This document shows, piece after piece, positions 1-9,184 of a stretch of 39,327 nt of DNA. The stretch is taken from contig JAJRVC010000727.1 of the NCBI GenBank assembly GCA_024277475.1, positions 1 to 39,327 on the forward strand, given 5' to 3'. Both the position numbers and the translations under genes were made by a program. Source of the DNA: Deltaproteobacteria bacterium. GTDB lineage: Bacteria > Desulfobacterota > Desulfobacteria > Desulfobacterales > JAFDCJ01. The notes below the pieces were generated by a model that was not told where the DNA came from, ran no database searches, and worked only from the letters and a program-made list of their open reading frames with translations. How positions within the stretch are numbered: position 1 is the first letter of the stretch; every line of letters starts with the position of its first letter.

Positions 1-984
1 ATCCTCAAACGATATGATTCATTGCAAATCGACAGTGTTGATGAAATTGAAATCCAGGACCACCTGCCGCAGGAAAAAAAGAGACAAAAATCAACAAGCC
101 TTTTTTTTAGCAGGAAAAAGCTGCTCATCCTGAGCATGGCTGTTCTCATTTTCCTGGCTTTCGGCATCAATTATTTCTTTTTTCAAAATCAGACTCATAT
201 TGTTGCACAATTACCGGAGGCGCAGGACTCGAAAATACAGTCGGCTCCTTCTGCAAAAACAACGCAGGGTGGAGCCCGGTCGGCAGCCCCGGTAAAAACA
301 CCCAATGACAATTCTGTTCAATCCGCTGAATTAACAGATCCCAGAAAAAACAGAAAAAATAAATTCCAAGAAAACCAGCAAGCTGCAAACGCTTCCGGCA
401 TAACGGATTTAGCGGAAAACAATCAGCTGAATCCGATAAAAGCGGGGGATGAATCCCACCCGGCCTATCAAGATGCTACGGAATTAGAAAGCCGGGCTCT
501 TTTACCTTTAGAACAAGATTCGGCAAAAATTATCGCTAAGCGCCCCGCCCTGATGGACTCAACGAACACGTTGCGTCAGGATACACCAGGGACTGCAAAC
601 CTGTCTATAGAGTCTGCCCCTGAGTTCCCGACACCGGATGCACCCTCGCAAACGGCAAATGGCATGCGAGTTACAAGAGCAGTCGCCGCCAGTGACGTAA
701 TAAACAAAAATCCGGCGGGGCTAAGTAATTCCTTCCAATGGTCAACGGAAAAAGTCTACATCTGGACTATGATAGAATGCGAGCAGCCTCCTTCTTCGAT
801 TCGACACACCTACTACTTTAAAGGGCAAAAGGTTAACGATATCGTATTAAAAATAAAATCTCCTCAATGGAGAACCTGGAGCTATAAAACCCTCTTAGAC
901 AAGCGTTATATCGGCCAATGGAAAGTGGACATCACTTCAGATAAGGGGAAATTGCTTCAAAGTGTTTTTTTTGACGTCAATTAA
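1..984 (+). CDS. DUF2914 domain membrane protein, 5' end outside window
   Basis: The reading frame is open to the left edge. A TTG at 22 exists but lacks a convincing ribosome site, so I treat the gene as partial. The visible protein has a short basic stretch, one membrane helix (about residues 34-54 counted from the TTG), a long low-complexity Pro/Ser/Gln/Asn-rich linker of about 170 residues, and a C-terminal domain of about 85 residues. That domain has the DUF2914 pattern: a W near its start, the RHTYYFKGQ strand, the WRTWSYKT motif and the G-W-V ending. DUF2914 proteins usually carry the domain outside the membrane; some have an N-terminal helix-turn-helix like RodZ, which would lie upstream of the window. 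Function unknown. It converges with the TRAP permease gene. Confidence 0.7.
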   Translation: MLKRYDSLQIDSVDEIEIQDHLPQEKKRQKSTSLFFSRKKLLILSMAVLIFLAFGINYFFFQNQTHIVAQLPEAQDSKIQSAPSAKTTQGGARSAAPVKTPNDNSVQSAELTDPRKNRKNKFQENQQAANASGITDLAENNQLNPIKAGDESHPAYQDATELESRALLPLEQDSAKIIAKRPALMDSTNTLRQDTPGTANLSIESAPEFPTPDAPSQTANGMRVTRAVAASDVINKNPAGLSNSFQWSTEKVYIWTMIECEQPPSSIRHTYYFKGQKVNDIVLKIKSPQWRTWSYKTLLDKRYIGQWKVDITSDKGKLLQSVFFDVN

Positions 985-1103
985 GAGCGCGCGAAACATC
1001 TTGAGGTTACTTGTTAATCCAGATAATACGGTAGGCCCGGGTTGCGACTGGCCCGGTGAAAATCATGCTTTCTTTCGCCCTATAATAGTATTCTTCCAGA
1101 CCA

Positions 1104-2405
1104 TCATCTCATCTGAGTTGGTATGTACAACGCTATCTCGGGCAAAATCATAATTAAAATAATTGCCACCACACTTGCAACCAAAAAAGGGATAATCCCT
1201 TTGAAAATTACCTTCAGAGGTACATCTTTGGCAACCCCTTTGATAATGAAAACATTTAAACCCACCGGCGGTGTTATCAGCCCCATTTCCAGAACAATCA
1301 CCATCAAAACTCCGAACCAGATGGGATTAAAATTTAAGGCCTGTACCACCGGAAATATAATGGGGATGGTCAGCACGATCATGGCAATACCATCCATCAC
1401 ACAGCCGAGAATTACAAATAGCATCAAAATTATGCTTAGCACAATATATCGATGCGGCGGCAGGGCACCTACCACATCGGCCAACAGCATCGGAAGTTTT
1501 GAAGCCCCTAAAAACAAGGTGAAAATCTCAGCACCGATGAGAATTAAAAAAATCATGGCGGTGGTGCGCAACGTATCCTGCAGGCATTTTAAAAGAATAG
1601 AAAAGCTCATTTTTTTTCTAATAACGGCTATCACCAGCGCACCGGAGGCACCGACGCCGGCAGCCTCTATCGGGGTAAAAACACCGAGGTAGATACCGCC
1701 CATTACCAGAACAAATAACAGCAGCATGCTCCAGGTTCCCGTCAGGGCGAGCATTTTCTCTTTCAGGGGGACATTTGGACCCGCCGGACCTAATTGCGGG
1801 TTACGTTTGCACAGGATATAGATGGACAGCATATAAAGACCCGCCAGCAATAAACCAGGTAGTATTCCCGCCAGGAGCAGACGTCCGATCGACTCCTCGG
1901 TCAGTATCCCATAAATAACGAAACCGATGCTAGGCGGAATCAAGATCCCTAACGTGCCGCCGGCGGCAATGCTTCCGGTTGCCAGTCCCAGGTCATATCG
2001 GTATTTTCTCATCTCGGGCAGCGCCACAGTTCCCATGGTGGCGGCGGTTGCCAGGGAAGAACCGCAAATCGCCGCAAATCCTGCACATCCCGCGATGGTC
2101 GCCATACCGAGACCACCCGGCAAATGCCCCATCCACTTGTGAACAGCTCTATAGATATCATGGCTCATACCGGAGTAAAATGCCAACTGTCCCATAAGGA
2201 CAAACAGCGGAATGACACTGAAGGTATAAAAGGAGCCGGTCCCATAGGGAACCATTCCCAGCAGCGCAAGTCCGGTTGACAGGCCGCTCAGGTAACTGAA
2301 ACCTAAAAACCCGACCAGTGCCATGGCAATTCCGATATATATTCTCGACGCAAGGAGAATAAACAGGATAATGATTCCCAGGATTCCTACAAATTCTGAG
2401 CTCAT
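1104..2405 (-). CDS. dctM: TRAP transporter large permease (DctM-like)
   Basis: This is the 12-helix-type subunit of a tripartite ATP-independent periplasmic transporter, which moves an organic acid inward with sodium. The protein is about 433 residues, the usual family length, hydrophobic throughout, with the family's glycine/proline-rich loops (for example GGTLGILIPPS and LEMGLITPPVGLN). I place the start at the ATG at 2405, with AAGGAG 11 bases upstream, rather than the GTG at 2417, which abuts the ribosome site. It begins two bases after the small-permease stop and ends the leftward gene train. Substrate cannot be read from the sequence; the AOR/SDR context suggests a carboxylate. It stops with TGA and converges with the DUF2914 gene. 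Confidence 0.92.
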   Translation of the reverse strand: MSSEFVGILGIIILFILLASRIYIGIAMALVGFLGFSYLSGLSTGLALLGMVPYGTGSFYTFSVIPLFVLMGQLAFYSGMSHDIYRAVHKWMGHLPGGLGMATIAGCAGFAAICGSSLATAATMGTVALPEMRKYRYDLGLATGSIAAGGTLGILIPPSIGFVIYGILTEESIGRLLLAGILPGLLLAGLYMLSIYILCKRNPQLGPAGPNVPLKEKMLALTGTWSMLLLFVLVMGGIYLGVFTPIEAAGVGASGALVIAVIRKKMSFSILLKCLQDTLRTTAMIFLILIGAEIFTLFLGASKLPMLLADVVGALPPHRYIVLSIILMLFVILGCVMDGIAMIVLTIPIIFPVVQALNFNPIWFGVLMVIVLEMGLITPPVGLNVFIIKGVAKDVPLKVIFKGIIPFLVASVVAIILIMILPEIALYIPTQMR

Positions 2406-2407
2406 GA

Positions 2408-2974
2408 TCAGCCACACTCCTTCTTAGGACCGGGAGATTGGATTGTGAAAATCTCGATACATGAATTCACCAGGTCCTTCAAATACTCAACACACAGGGC
2501 AGCGCTGCCCAGGGCAACCAGAAACATGAAGGGATAAACAGGAATTTGAAGTGTGGCCGAACACTCTGTAGTCGCCATGACTTCAAACCCTCTCATGACG
2601 CTCTGCCAGGTGATTAGCGCCAATATGATAAAAGATATAAAATAGTTTAGGATATCGATGACCTGTTGGCCTTTGCGGGGTATCAGGGTTGCCAGAAAAT
2701 CTACCGCCACATGCGCCTTTTTGGACTGGGCATAGGCCAGCGAGCAAAACACCAGGCAAACCATCATAAACTCGGTGACTTCAAAAACCCCCAGAATCGG
2801 CGTGTTAAACAGGTAGCGGCCGGCCACATCGGCGGTTGTCAGCAACATCATCACAGCCAGCACAGCGCCGGCGATATAGCTGAGATACTTGCTGAGTCTG
2901 CTCATCTTTTCTAAGACATCTATCAACATCAGCAAAAACCCTTCGCGCATGGTACCGTTACCCTTCTTTGCCAT
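2408..2974 (-). CDS. dctQ: TRAP transporter small permease (DctQ-like)
   Basis: The protein is about 188 residues with four predicted membrane helices and the DctQ-family pattern (RYLFNTPILGVFEVTEFMM, later a KAHVAVDF stretch). It pairs with the large permease next to it; in known TRAP systems Q binds M in the inner membrane and is needed for transport. Two starts are possible: ATG at 2974, inside the stem-loop between dctP and dctQ, or ATG at 2950 with AAGGG upstream. I list the longer form. Gene order P-Q-M on one strand is the standard one, so a single transporter is very likely. Confidence 0.9.
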   Translation of the reverse strand: MAKKGNGTMREGFLLMLIDVLEKMSRLSKYLSYIAGAVLAVMMLLTTADVAGRYLFNTPILGVFEVTEFMMVCLVFCSLAYAQSKKAHVAVDFLATLIPRKGQQVIDILNYFISFIILALITWQSVMRGFEVMATTECSATLQIPVYPFMFLVALGSAALCVEYLKDLVNSCIEIFTIQSPGPKKECG

Positions 2975-2992
2975 GTTGCCTATGCAACATGG
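2971..2992 (-). promoter_or_regulatory. Stem-loop between dctP and dctQ
   Basis: CCATGTTGC, four-base loop, GCAACATGG: a perfect 9-bp stem exactly between the dctP stop and the dctQ start, with the ATG of the longer dctQ form in one arm. No T-run follows, so it is not a normal terminator. A hairpin here could protect the dctP message or limit dctQM translation, giving more binding protein than permease. That role is inferred. Confidence 0.55.
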
Positions 2993-2995
2993 GGG

Positions 2996-4018
2996 TTACT
3001 GCACTTTACTTAACTGCGCCTGGGCATAATCCAGGACCTCTTTTCCCGGCAAGCCTTTGGCAGCCATATCCTTGATCCACTCTGTTTTAACAGGCATTGA
3101 GGCTTTTATCCATTTTTCCTTTTCCGCTGCCGGAAGTTGATAAACTATTCCGCCTTTATCCTCAAACAGCTTTTTTCCGGGGATATCCGCCTGATCATAG
3201 GCCCGACCCGCTTTAATCGCCATTTGAAGACCGATGTTATCATCAAATATTTTTTTGATATCGGCTGGCAAAGACTCATACTTTTTTTTGTTCATTACCA
3301 CAAAGAAGGTCATCGAATAAATATCAGCCACTGCGGCATATTTGCATTGTTCAAAAAATCTGAACGGACGCATGACCTCCCAGGGTGCTGCAACACCGTC
3401 GACGGTCTTTCGCTCCAGAGCGGTATAAACCTGGGTAATGGGCATATGCACCGGGACCGCACCGAGTCGTTTTAAGACCTTGGACATGATCGGGCCGGGG
3501 CTGCGAATTTTCAATCCTTTCAGATCCTCCAGATTCTTGACTTGCTTTCTGGTGGTGAATATTTGGCCAGGGCCGTGCATGAACAGCCACAACACTTTCA
3601 CATCTTTGTATTCCTGCTGTAGATACTTTTCATACATACTCCACAATACCTTCGCGCCCTGCTCGCCGCTATTTACCATAAAAGGAAGTCTCAGGGATGA
3701 TGTTAGTGGAAAACGGCCGGGAGTGTAGGACTGCAACCCAAAAGCGATGTCTGTAATTCCCTTAACAGCATTGTCATATTGGTGGGGCGGTTTACCCAGA
3801 GCACCGCCGGGGAAAATGGTGACCTGAACTTTTCCATGGGTAAGCTCTTCGATTCGTTTGGCCCATGGCGCCATGACCTTGCTGTGCTGAACATGTCTCG
3901 TCGGCATGAAGTGGGACATTTTCAGCTCGATGGTTTCAGCTGATGCCGTACCGCCAATGATAAGGCTTAAACTAAGAGCACAAGCACAAGTTGTTAACCT
4001 GGTTAGCCATTTTTTCAT
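2996..4018 (-). CDS. dctP: TRAP transporter substrate-binding protein (DctP-like)
   Basis: Periplasmic solute receptor that delivers its ligand to the DctQM permease. The 340-residue protein begins with a Sec signal peptide (basic MKKWLTRL, hydrophobic core, cleavage near SAS-A) and shows the DctP fold pattern: KMSHFMPTRHVQ near the start, the central LKGLKIRSPGP motif with the arginine that normally grips the substrate carboxylate, and PITQVYTALERKTVDG. AGGAGG lies seven bases before the ATG. It is the first TRAP gene, following the broken RDH-like gene by 76 bases. The carboxylate-binding arginine suggests an organic acid ligand; the exact ligand is unknown. Confidence 0.93.
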   Translation of the reverse strand: MKKWLTRLTTCACALSLSLIIGGTASAETIELKMSHFMPTRHVQHSKVMAPWAKRIEELTHGKVQVTIFPGGALGKPPHQYDNAVKGITDIAFGLQSYTPGRFPLTSSLRLPFMVNSGEQGAKVLWSMYEKYLQQEYKDVKVLWLFMHGPGQIFTTRKQVKNLEDLKGLKIRSPGPIMSKVLKRLGAVPVHMPITQVYTALERKTVDGVAAPWEVMRPFRFFEQCKYAAVADIYSMTFFVVMNKKKYESLPADIKKIFDDNIGLQMAIKAGRAYDQADIPGKKLFEDKGGIVYQLPAAEKEKWIKASMPVKTEWIKDMAAKGLPGKEVLDYAQAQLSKVQ

Positions 4019-4094
4019 TTTAAGACCTCCTTGCTGACTTTAGCTATACTTTCTTTTTTACATTATAAACAGCAATAACCTCCGACATGGCAAT

Positions 4095-5282
4095 TTAGCC
4101 GGATGGTTTGAAATTACCTCTGGAGCCTGCGCGGGCGGGAACCTGCAATTCCCCATCCACATCTTCAAGATCAAGCCACCACTTGTTTTCCTGATTGGGT
4201 GGTACATAACCCATGACTTGATCCCCCCAGGCCGCAAAATTCCTGGCAATCGGAATATTGCGCATGGTCCATTGCACAAGGCGATGAAACGGCGTGAATG
4301 GTTTGTTCCAGGGGCAGACGCACACGCAAACACCGCATCCTGAGCCCAGCTTGTTGCCCACGCGCTGTTTAGTGCATTTCTCCATATCGTTGGGCCATTT
4401 CTCGTAGCCGTTAAACATAACTTTATCACCGAAAGGTATCGCACCCGAAGGACAGTACCGGGCGCACTGTTTGCATTTGTTGCAAAAATCCTGAACACCG
4501 AAATCGATGGGTTTATCAACCGCCAGGGGGAGATCGGTGGTGACCACGGCTGCTTTAAATCGCGGTCCCAGAAATGGATTGAGCACGATATCGCCGATAC
4601 GGCACATTTCTCCCAGGCCGGCCCACAGCAAAATCGGCGGGAGAACGACCTGATAATTCCTGGCATGATGCGCCCGGGCGGGATAACCCAGACGACGAAT
4701 ATAATCAGCCAGGATACAGGCGATAAATCCCGAAGTTGAATAGGATAAAAAACTCATGGAATTGCTGATCCAGTCATTGCCCACACTGGCATCAGCAGTT
4801 TTGAAGTCTTGATCAATCAAAATGGCGATGGCGTATTTATGGTCGAGTTCTACCGGTTCGCCGGTGGCCATGCTGTGGCTGTATACCGCATATGGAGGCA
4901 ATTCACAAATCCCGGTCTGGTCTGCCCGCAAGAAATAAGCTGTTTCTTTAATATGACGGGCCATCTCAACCGGATCATTCGTCCCGGGGGCTTTTTGTGA
5001 AGCAGCCATGCCATCCACGATATCACTGAGGGTAAATTGCATTTGAACCAGAGCCCCCGAAAGCGGATGTTTGGCCACAAACCGATGCCTTTCGTGTGAG
5101 AGGCCGGGCCCCCAATCCCCCCTTAAAGCGCGGTTAAAACCACTTTAACGCTCATCCAGTCTTGGAATTTCATCCTCACTAACCAGTGTTGTTGGCCTAT
5201 CGACCCGGTTAAGAATTTCCATCGGATAAGGATCAATTCGTTTGGTTCTAAAGGCCCGCTGAAAGGATGCTGCTATACTCAT
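4095..5282 (-). pseudogene. Reductive-dehalogenase-like Fe-S protein, in-frame TAA at 5145-5147
   Basis: The frame from ATG 5282 (AGGGG six bases upstream) to 4095 encodes 395 residues of a soluble RdhA-like protein but is interrupted by TAA at codon 46. Family similarity runs smoothly across it (IPRLDER, stop, SGFNRALRGDWG), so a single base change (for example AAA to TAA) is the simplest cause; sequencing error or restart at the GTG at 5078 are alternatives. Downstream are the conserved LPP-AGLGE core, VTTDLPLAVDKPIDFG, a CX2CX2CX3CP ferredoxin motif near residue 267 and a second cysteine-rich cluster (GCGVCVCVCPW). No Tat signal and no membrane helix are seen, unlike the neighbour at 5618-7078. 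A MITE lies just upstream, so expression may also be changed. Confidence 0.8.
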
Positions 5283-5318
5283 ACCGACCCCTTTTACTGT
5301 CATATTAGATCAGCACTT

Positions 5319-5418
5319 GACAATCTCGTAAAAAGTCAAAAGTCCTGAATTTTAATCTTATAACCCATTGAAATTATTAAGTGCAAAATTTTATTTTTGT
5401 GTCTTTTTGCGGCCACAT
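5319..5418 (+). repeat. MITE-like element, copy 1
   Basis: About 100 bp beginning GACAATCTCGTAAAAAGTC and ending GCGGCCACAT. It is flanked by the direct repeat CAGCACTT at 5311-5318 and 5419-5426 (ATCAGCACTT if extended), as expected of a target-site duplication. The ends form imperfect inverted repeats around CGYAAAAAGKCA. It is a few bases shorter inside than the other copies at 21966, 29667 and 37522. It carries no open frame and sits directly upstream of the broken RDH-like gene. Confidence 0.8.
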
Positions 5419-5574
5419 CAGCACTTATTAAAGGTATAATCTATTTGATAAGTTTCACTCCACTTGTCAAGGGCTTATTTCTCTGCTCGAGGTAGATGCC
5501 GCCATTCAGAATTTTAGGTCATGCCTAATTTTTTATAAGGAGCTCTTCTTGAGGCAGTAAAAAGCGATTTGATT

Positions 5575-5614
5575 AAATGCCCCTTGGAAGCCCCTGTTTT
5601 CAGAGGTTCCGTCA
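5575..5614 (-). pseudogene. 40-bp remnant of an AOR gene 3' region
   Basis: Forty bases match 7255-7294, inside the C-terminal coding part of the intact AOR gene, with one mismatch. The same orientation is kept. The copy sits immediately downstream of the membrane RDH-like gene, where a second AOR gene would lie if an AOR-RDH pair had once been tandemly duplicated. What remains of such a gene would be only this scrap. The rest of 5427-5617 shows no gene. Confidence 0.75.
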
Positions 5615-5617
5615 ATT

Positions 5618-7078
5618 TTAAAAGCGAGCCCATTGCGGCGCAACTTTGGGTTTGGGATTCCGTCCATAGAAGATATCATCCATCACCGAAAAAATTCGTC
5701 TGACATATTTATTTCTGGCGATGAGCCACACGATCAACCGGTGGGGAAATGTTCTGGCATGGCTCCAGGGACAGACCTTCATGCAGATACAGCAGTCGGT
5801 TCCGGATTTGGACCAGTATCCAAAACAGGTCTCATCGTTTAACTTCCATTTTAAGGTTCCGTTAAATTCTTCTGGCTCGTCATCTTGTGTTATGGATCGT
5901 GAAGGGCAGCAAACGGCACATTTTTTACAGATTTTACAAAAGTCTTCGATGCCGATATCCACCGGCTTATCGATAATAAGGGGGAGGTTGGTTGTCACCG
6001 CACTCAGCCTTATTCTGGGCCCAAACTCTTTGGTCATCAGATACCCAAGGCGGCCGACCTCCCCCAGTCCGGCGTCAACGGCCAGCGGCGGTAGAATAGC
6101 CGTGTAATGACGAAGGTGGTTGGCCGTCGCTTCATAGCCCAGGTTGGCGATAAAGGCGGCAAGTTGAGTGGAAATATAGGCGCCTTTGGCGTAATTTTTC
6201 ATGCTTTCCATGACGGAAGGGGTGTGAGGGGCGGGACCGATCATATCCAAGGACATCTCTTCGGCCACAACAATGGCGTATTTGTGGTCAGTGGGGATCT
6301 CCCCGCCCCAATCCTCCCAGTTCTCATGGAAGATTTCGCCTCGGTGGGAGTAAACCCAAAGTGGATTTATCTCCGCAATGCCGACCAGGTCGGCACCGAT
6401 GTTTTTTGCATATCCCTTGACTCTAAGGGTAGCTTCCTCCGGTCCAAAATGGATTTTTTTATCCCCTATGAAAGGATGTGGCTGGGGTTTTACAATCCCG
6501 GGGGCGGATAGATTGAAAGGTATGGAAAGTGATGCCAGGGTGGCCGCCACATTGGGGCCTTCATGAGGTCGATCGATAAGACCGATTTTCCCCAAAGGAC
6601 CGCCCTTCTGCCTGCGTTCAGAGTCGTATTTTTCTAATTCCGGATGGTCTGTGTAAAATTGATTGTATTGCTCTGAACCCGGGAGAAGTGCTCTATTTCT
6701 TGCAAATACATGCATTCTTTCATCAAACCGATCGACCTTTTCAATGATATAACCTGTCGTCCCCTGCAATGCCTGCCGGTTTGGTGCAGTTTTCCTCATC
6801 ATGAAAACGGCAGCTAAAATCGCCATGATATGGCCTGCGATAAGCAGTACCATGCCGAGTGAGGTCTGGAAGACCCCACGCCCGACCAAAAGAAGATAGA
6901 TGATCAAAAGAGCCGTCATACCGGCGAATTGCCCCGCGGCGAAAACGGATGCTCGCCTCTCCTTTTCCCAGACACTGGAGATAAAAAAGCTGAGCCCGAT
7001 AAATGCCTGGGCTGCCAATGCCAGGGCACCTAAGAAGATCAATACATTGACTATTGTAGAAAAGGGCGGAAAATTCAT
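5618..7078 (-). CDS. Membrane-fused reductive-dehalogenase-like protein
   Basis: A 486-residue protein with three N-terminal membrane helices (about 8-32, 46-66, 72-94) fused to an RdhA-type domain. The domain shows the family core (NHLRHYTAILPP, AGLGEVGRLG, VTTNLPLIIDKPVDIG), a CX2CX2CX3CP cluster at Cys381/384/387/391 and a second cluster at Cys418/429/430/432/436 ending CPW. Classic RdhA enzymes are soluble Tat substrates tethered by the separate anchor RdhB; here there is no Tat motif and the anchor is built in. The family uses a corrinoid and two 4Fe-4S clusters to remove halogens, but the related QueG group shows the fold does other chemistry, so the substrate is open. AGGGG precedes the ATG. 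It follows the AOR gene by 40 bases, suggesting co-transcription. Confidence 0.82.
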   Translation of the reverse strand: MNFPPFSTIVNVLIFLGALALAAQAFIGLSFFISSVWEKERRASVFAAGQFAGMTALLIIYLLLVGRGVFQTSLGMVLLIAGHIMAILAAVFMMRKTAPNRQALQGTTGYIIEKVDRFDERMHVFARNRALLPGSEQYNQFYTDHPELEKYDSERRQKGGPLGKIGLIDRPHEGPNVAATLASLSIPFNLSAPGIVKPQPHPFIGDKKIHFGPEEATLRVKGYAKNIGADLVGIAEINPLWVYSHRGEIFHENWEDWGGEIPTDHKYAIVVAEEMSLDMIGPAPHTPSVMESMKNYAKGAYISTQLAAFIANLGYEATANHLRHYTAILPPLAVDAGLGEVGRLGYLMTKEFGPRIRLSAVTTNLPLIIDKPVDIGIEDFCKICKKCAVCCPSRSITQDDEPEEFNGTLKWKLNDETCFGYWSKSGTDCCICMKVCPWSHARTFPHRLIVWLIARNKYVRRIFSVMDDIFYGRNPKPKVAPQWARF

Positions 7079-7118
7079 AACAAGTGTCCCCTATCGTTTT
7101 TTCCAAGGCCTTATGCCT

Positions 7119-8990
7119 TTAAGCCAGCTGCTCAGCGACATAGTCAAGACCCAGTTCAATCAACTTCTCCCGGGTGGGTACACCGGTCTTCACATCCCAA
7201 CCTCTATCTGCATAGTACTCATCCAGCATCCGGGTCAGTTCCTCCTTACTGATAAAATGCCCCTTGGAAGCCCCTGCTTTCAGAGGTTCCGTCAAAAGCC
7301 TTTCAGGCAGTGTGTCATCGGCACGGCTGAATCCTTCCCGGGTGTTGAATGCCCTTGCCAGGTTGTTGATTCGCTCCCCGACCTGCAAAATGTCATCAGG
7401 AGTATAGGTTAAACCGGTAACAGCCTCCATCAGTGATGCCGTATTCTGGGCCGCGATGCCGACCACCGCCATATCCAGTAGAAAAGCGCACATGGTGGGC
7501 GCATCGGTGGTTGCCGTGCGAATGTCCTGGTTCCACTTGGTGAGTTCTCCTTTGCCGTCGGCCGTAAAGCGGTCCACCTCGCGGGGTACCGGAATTCCAA
7601 AAATTTCCTGAAAGGCGTAACCGCGGCAGTGATCGGCACCGGTATAAGAGGTTGCAAACCCAAGTCCGTGGGCTTTGGCGCCGCGTACGTCATAGGCGGG
7701 AAGTTCCAAGCCTTTGACGTGCATGGCATATTTTTCCGAGCCCTTTCCGATTTTTTCCGCTGCAATCTTAGATCCGTCTGCCAGCAGTCCGCCCAGCCCC
7801 TCACGATAGGCCATCTGCTTGAGGACGACGATCATGGCCTCGTCATTGCCGAAATTCAGCTCGATTCCTCCGGTGTCCTCTTTGCTCAAAATACCTTTTT
7901 CATAGAGCTCCATGGCAAAGGCAATCGTCACACCGGAAGAAATCGTATCCAGCCCGAGTTCGTCAGCCAGACGATCAGCCGCAATGACAGCGTCTATATT
8001 TTCAACCCCGGTGGCACCGCCATAAGAAAACAGGGTCTCAAACTCTGGTCCTTCGCTGAGTATTCCGGCATAGGGCCCCTTTTGGGCCAGCTTTATCTGA
8101 CTGCATCCCACCGGACATCCGTAGCAGGCCTCGGACCCCACGTTGCGTGTCATCTGTACTTCCACCCCAAGTTTATCAACCGGCTCATACTCACCGGTGG
8201 TCAAAAAATTTTTGGTTGGAAAAATTCCGATGGCACAGGTATGGTCCACCACCATGGGGGTGCCGATTTTTGAAAAATTGGGATAGAGCACGTGGCTTTC
8301 TTTCATTGCCTTGGTCATTTCCCCTTTGGCGCTCTTTAACTTATCCTTGTCGGCCACGGCAACCTCCCGGCTGCCCCGGATGGCAATGGCCTTGAGATTT
8401 TTGGATCCCATGACGGCCCCCAGCCCTTTACGTCCCACGGCCCGCCATTCATTAATAATGGAGGCTATTTTGATCTGGTTCTCTCCGGCCGGGCCGATAC
8501 AGGCGATCCTGACATTCTGGTCTTTCAAATCGTTTTTGATAATCTGCTGGGTGTCGGTAGTTTTCATTCCCCACAGTTTCTTGGCGCTGCGGAACTTGAC
8601 CTCCCCGTCCTTGATCCAGACATAGGTGGGTTTTTCGGCTTTGCCCTCAACGATCAGGGCATCGTAACCCGCAAATTTTAGCTCAACGGGGAAATGGCCA
8701 CCCGTCAATGCCATACCCACCGCTCCGGTAAGAGGTGATTTGCCGGTAACCGCCATCCGGCTGGCGCAGGGAATTGTGGTGCCGGAAAAGGGACCTGAAG
8801 CAAAAATCAGTTTGTTGTCCGGACCGAGCGCATCCGCCCCTGCAGGCACCTCATCGAATAAATACTTGATGCCAAACCCTGCCCCGCCGATGAAATCCCT
8901 TGCGACTTCCAGAGGCAAATCCTCTTCCTTTGCGGTTTGCTCGGTCAAATTGATTCGCAAAATTTTGCCGGTATATCCACCTTGATACAT
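7119..8990 (-). CDS. Tungsten-type aldehyde ferredoxin oxidoreductase
   Basis: The 623-residue protein is full length for the AOR family, which oxidises aldehydes to acids, or reduces acids, with a tungsten bis-pterin cofactor, one 4Fe-4S cluster and ferredoxin. The N-terminal domain has GGYTGKILRINLT, SGPFSGT, KSPLTGAVG and GRKGLGAVMGSKNLKA. Cluster cysteines are Cys289, 292, 296 (CYGCPVGC) and Cys501 (TDAPTMC); the pterin-binding DELGLDTISSG is at 343-353. All ligands are present, so it looks active. GGAGG precedes the ATG. No AOR electron-transfer subunit lies beside it; the RDH-like gene takes that place. The MoaD-like and SDR genes upstream fit cofactor maturation and alcohol/aldehyde metabolism. 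Confidence 0.93.
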   Translation of the reverse strand: MYQGGYTGKILRINLTEQTAKEEDLPLEVARDFIGGAGFGIKYLFDEVPAGADALGPDNKLIFASGPFSGTTIPCASRMAVTGKSPLTGAVGMALTGGHFPVELKFAGYDALIVEGKAEKPTYVWIKDGEVKFRSAKKLWGMKTTDTQQIIKNDLKDQNVRIACIGPAGENQIKIASIINEWRAVGRKGLGAVMGSKNLKAIAIRGSREVAVADKDKLKSAKGEMTKAMKESHVLYPNFSKIGTPMVVDHTCAIGIFPTKNFLTTGEYEPVDKLGVEVQMTRNVGSEACYGCPVGCSQIKLAQKGPYAGILSEGPEFETLFSYGGATGVENIDAVIAADRLADELGLDTISSGVTIAFAMELYEKGILSKEDTGGIELNFGNDEAMIVVLKQMAYREGLGGLLADGSKIAAEKIGKGSEKYAMHVKGLELPAYDVRGAKAHGLGFATSYTGADHCRGYAFQEIFGIPVPREVDRFTADGKGELTKWNQDIRTATTDAPTMCAFLLDMAVVGIAAQNTASLMEAVTGLTYTPDDILQVGERINNLARAFNTREGFSRADDTLPERLLTEPLKAGASKGHFISKEELTRMLDEYYADRGWDVKTGVPTREKLIELGLDYVAEQLA

Positions 8991-9047
8991 TTTGCACCTC
9001 CCATTTTTTAGTTAGGATAATTTGGTTAATTGCTGAATAAAGCTACT

Positions 9048-9109
9048 CCCCGCGGCAAACCGCGGAGTATCAGGCCTATTCCTCTAATTATCTCGCGGCA
9101 AACCGCGGT
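9048..9109. repeat. Two CGCGG-CAAA-CCGCG hairpins
   Basis: Two copies of a hairpin with a CAAA loop and CGCGG/CCGCG stem lie 40 bp apart (9050-9065 and 9094-9107) between the SDR stop and AOR start. The first is extended by TACT/AGTA pairing. They resemble REP-type hairpins, or could shape the AOR leader RNA. The role is unknown. Confidence 0.6.
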
Positions 9110-9184
9110 GGAATTAAACCCTATATATTTCGCATCGCTCTTAAAGTGATTCGAGTATTTCGTGAAATCCGCGAAATCTGTGAA

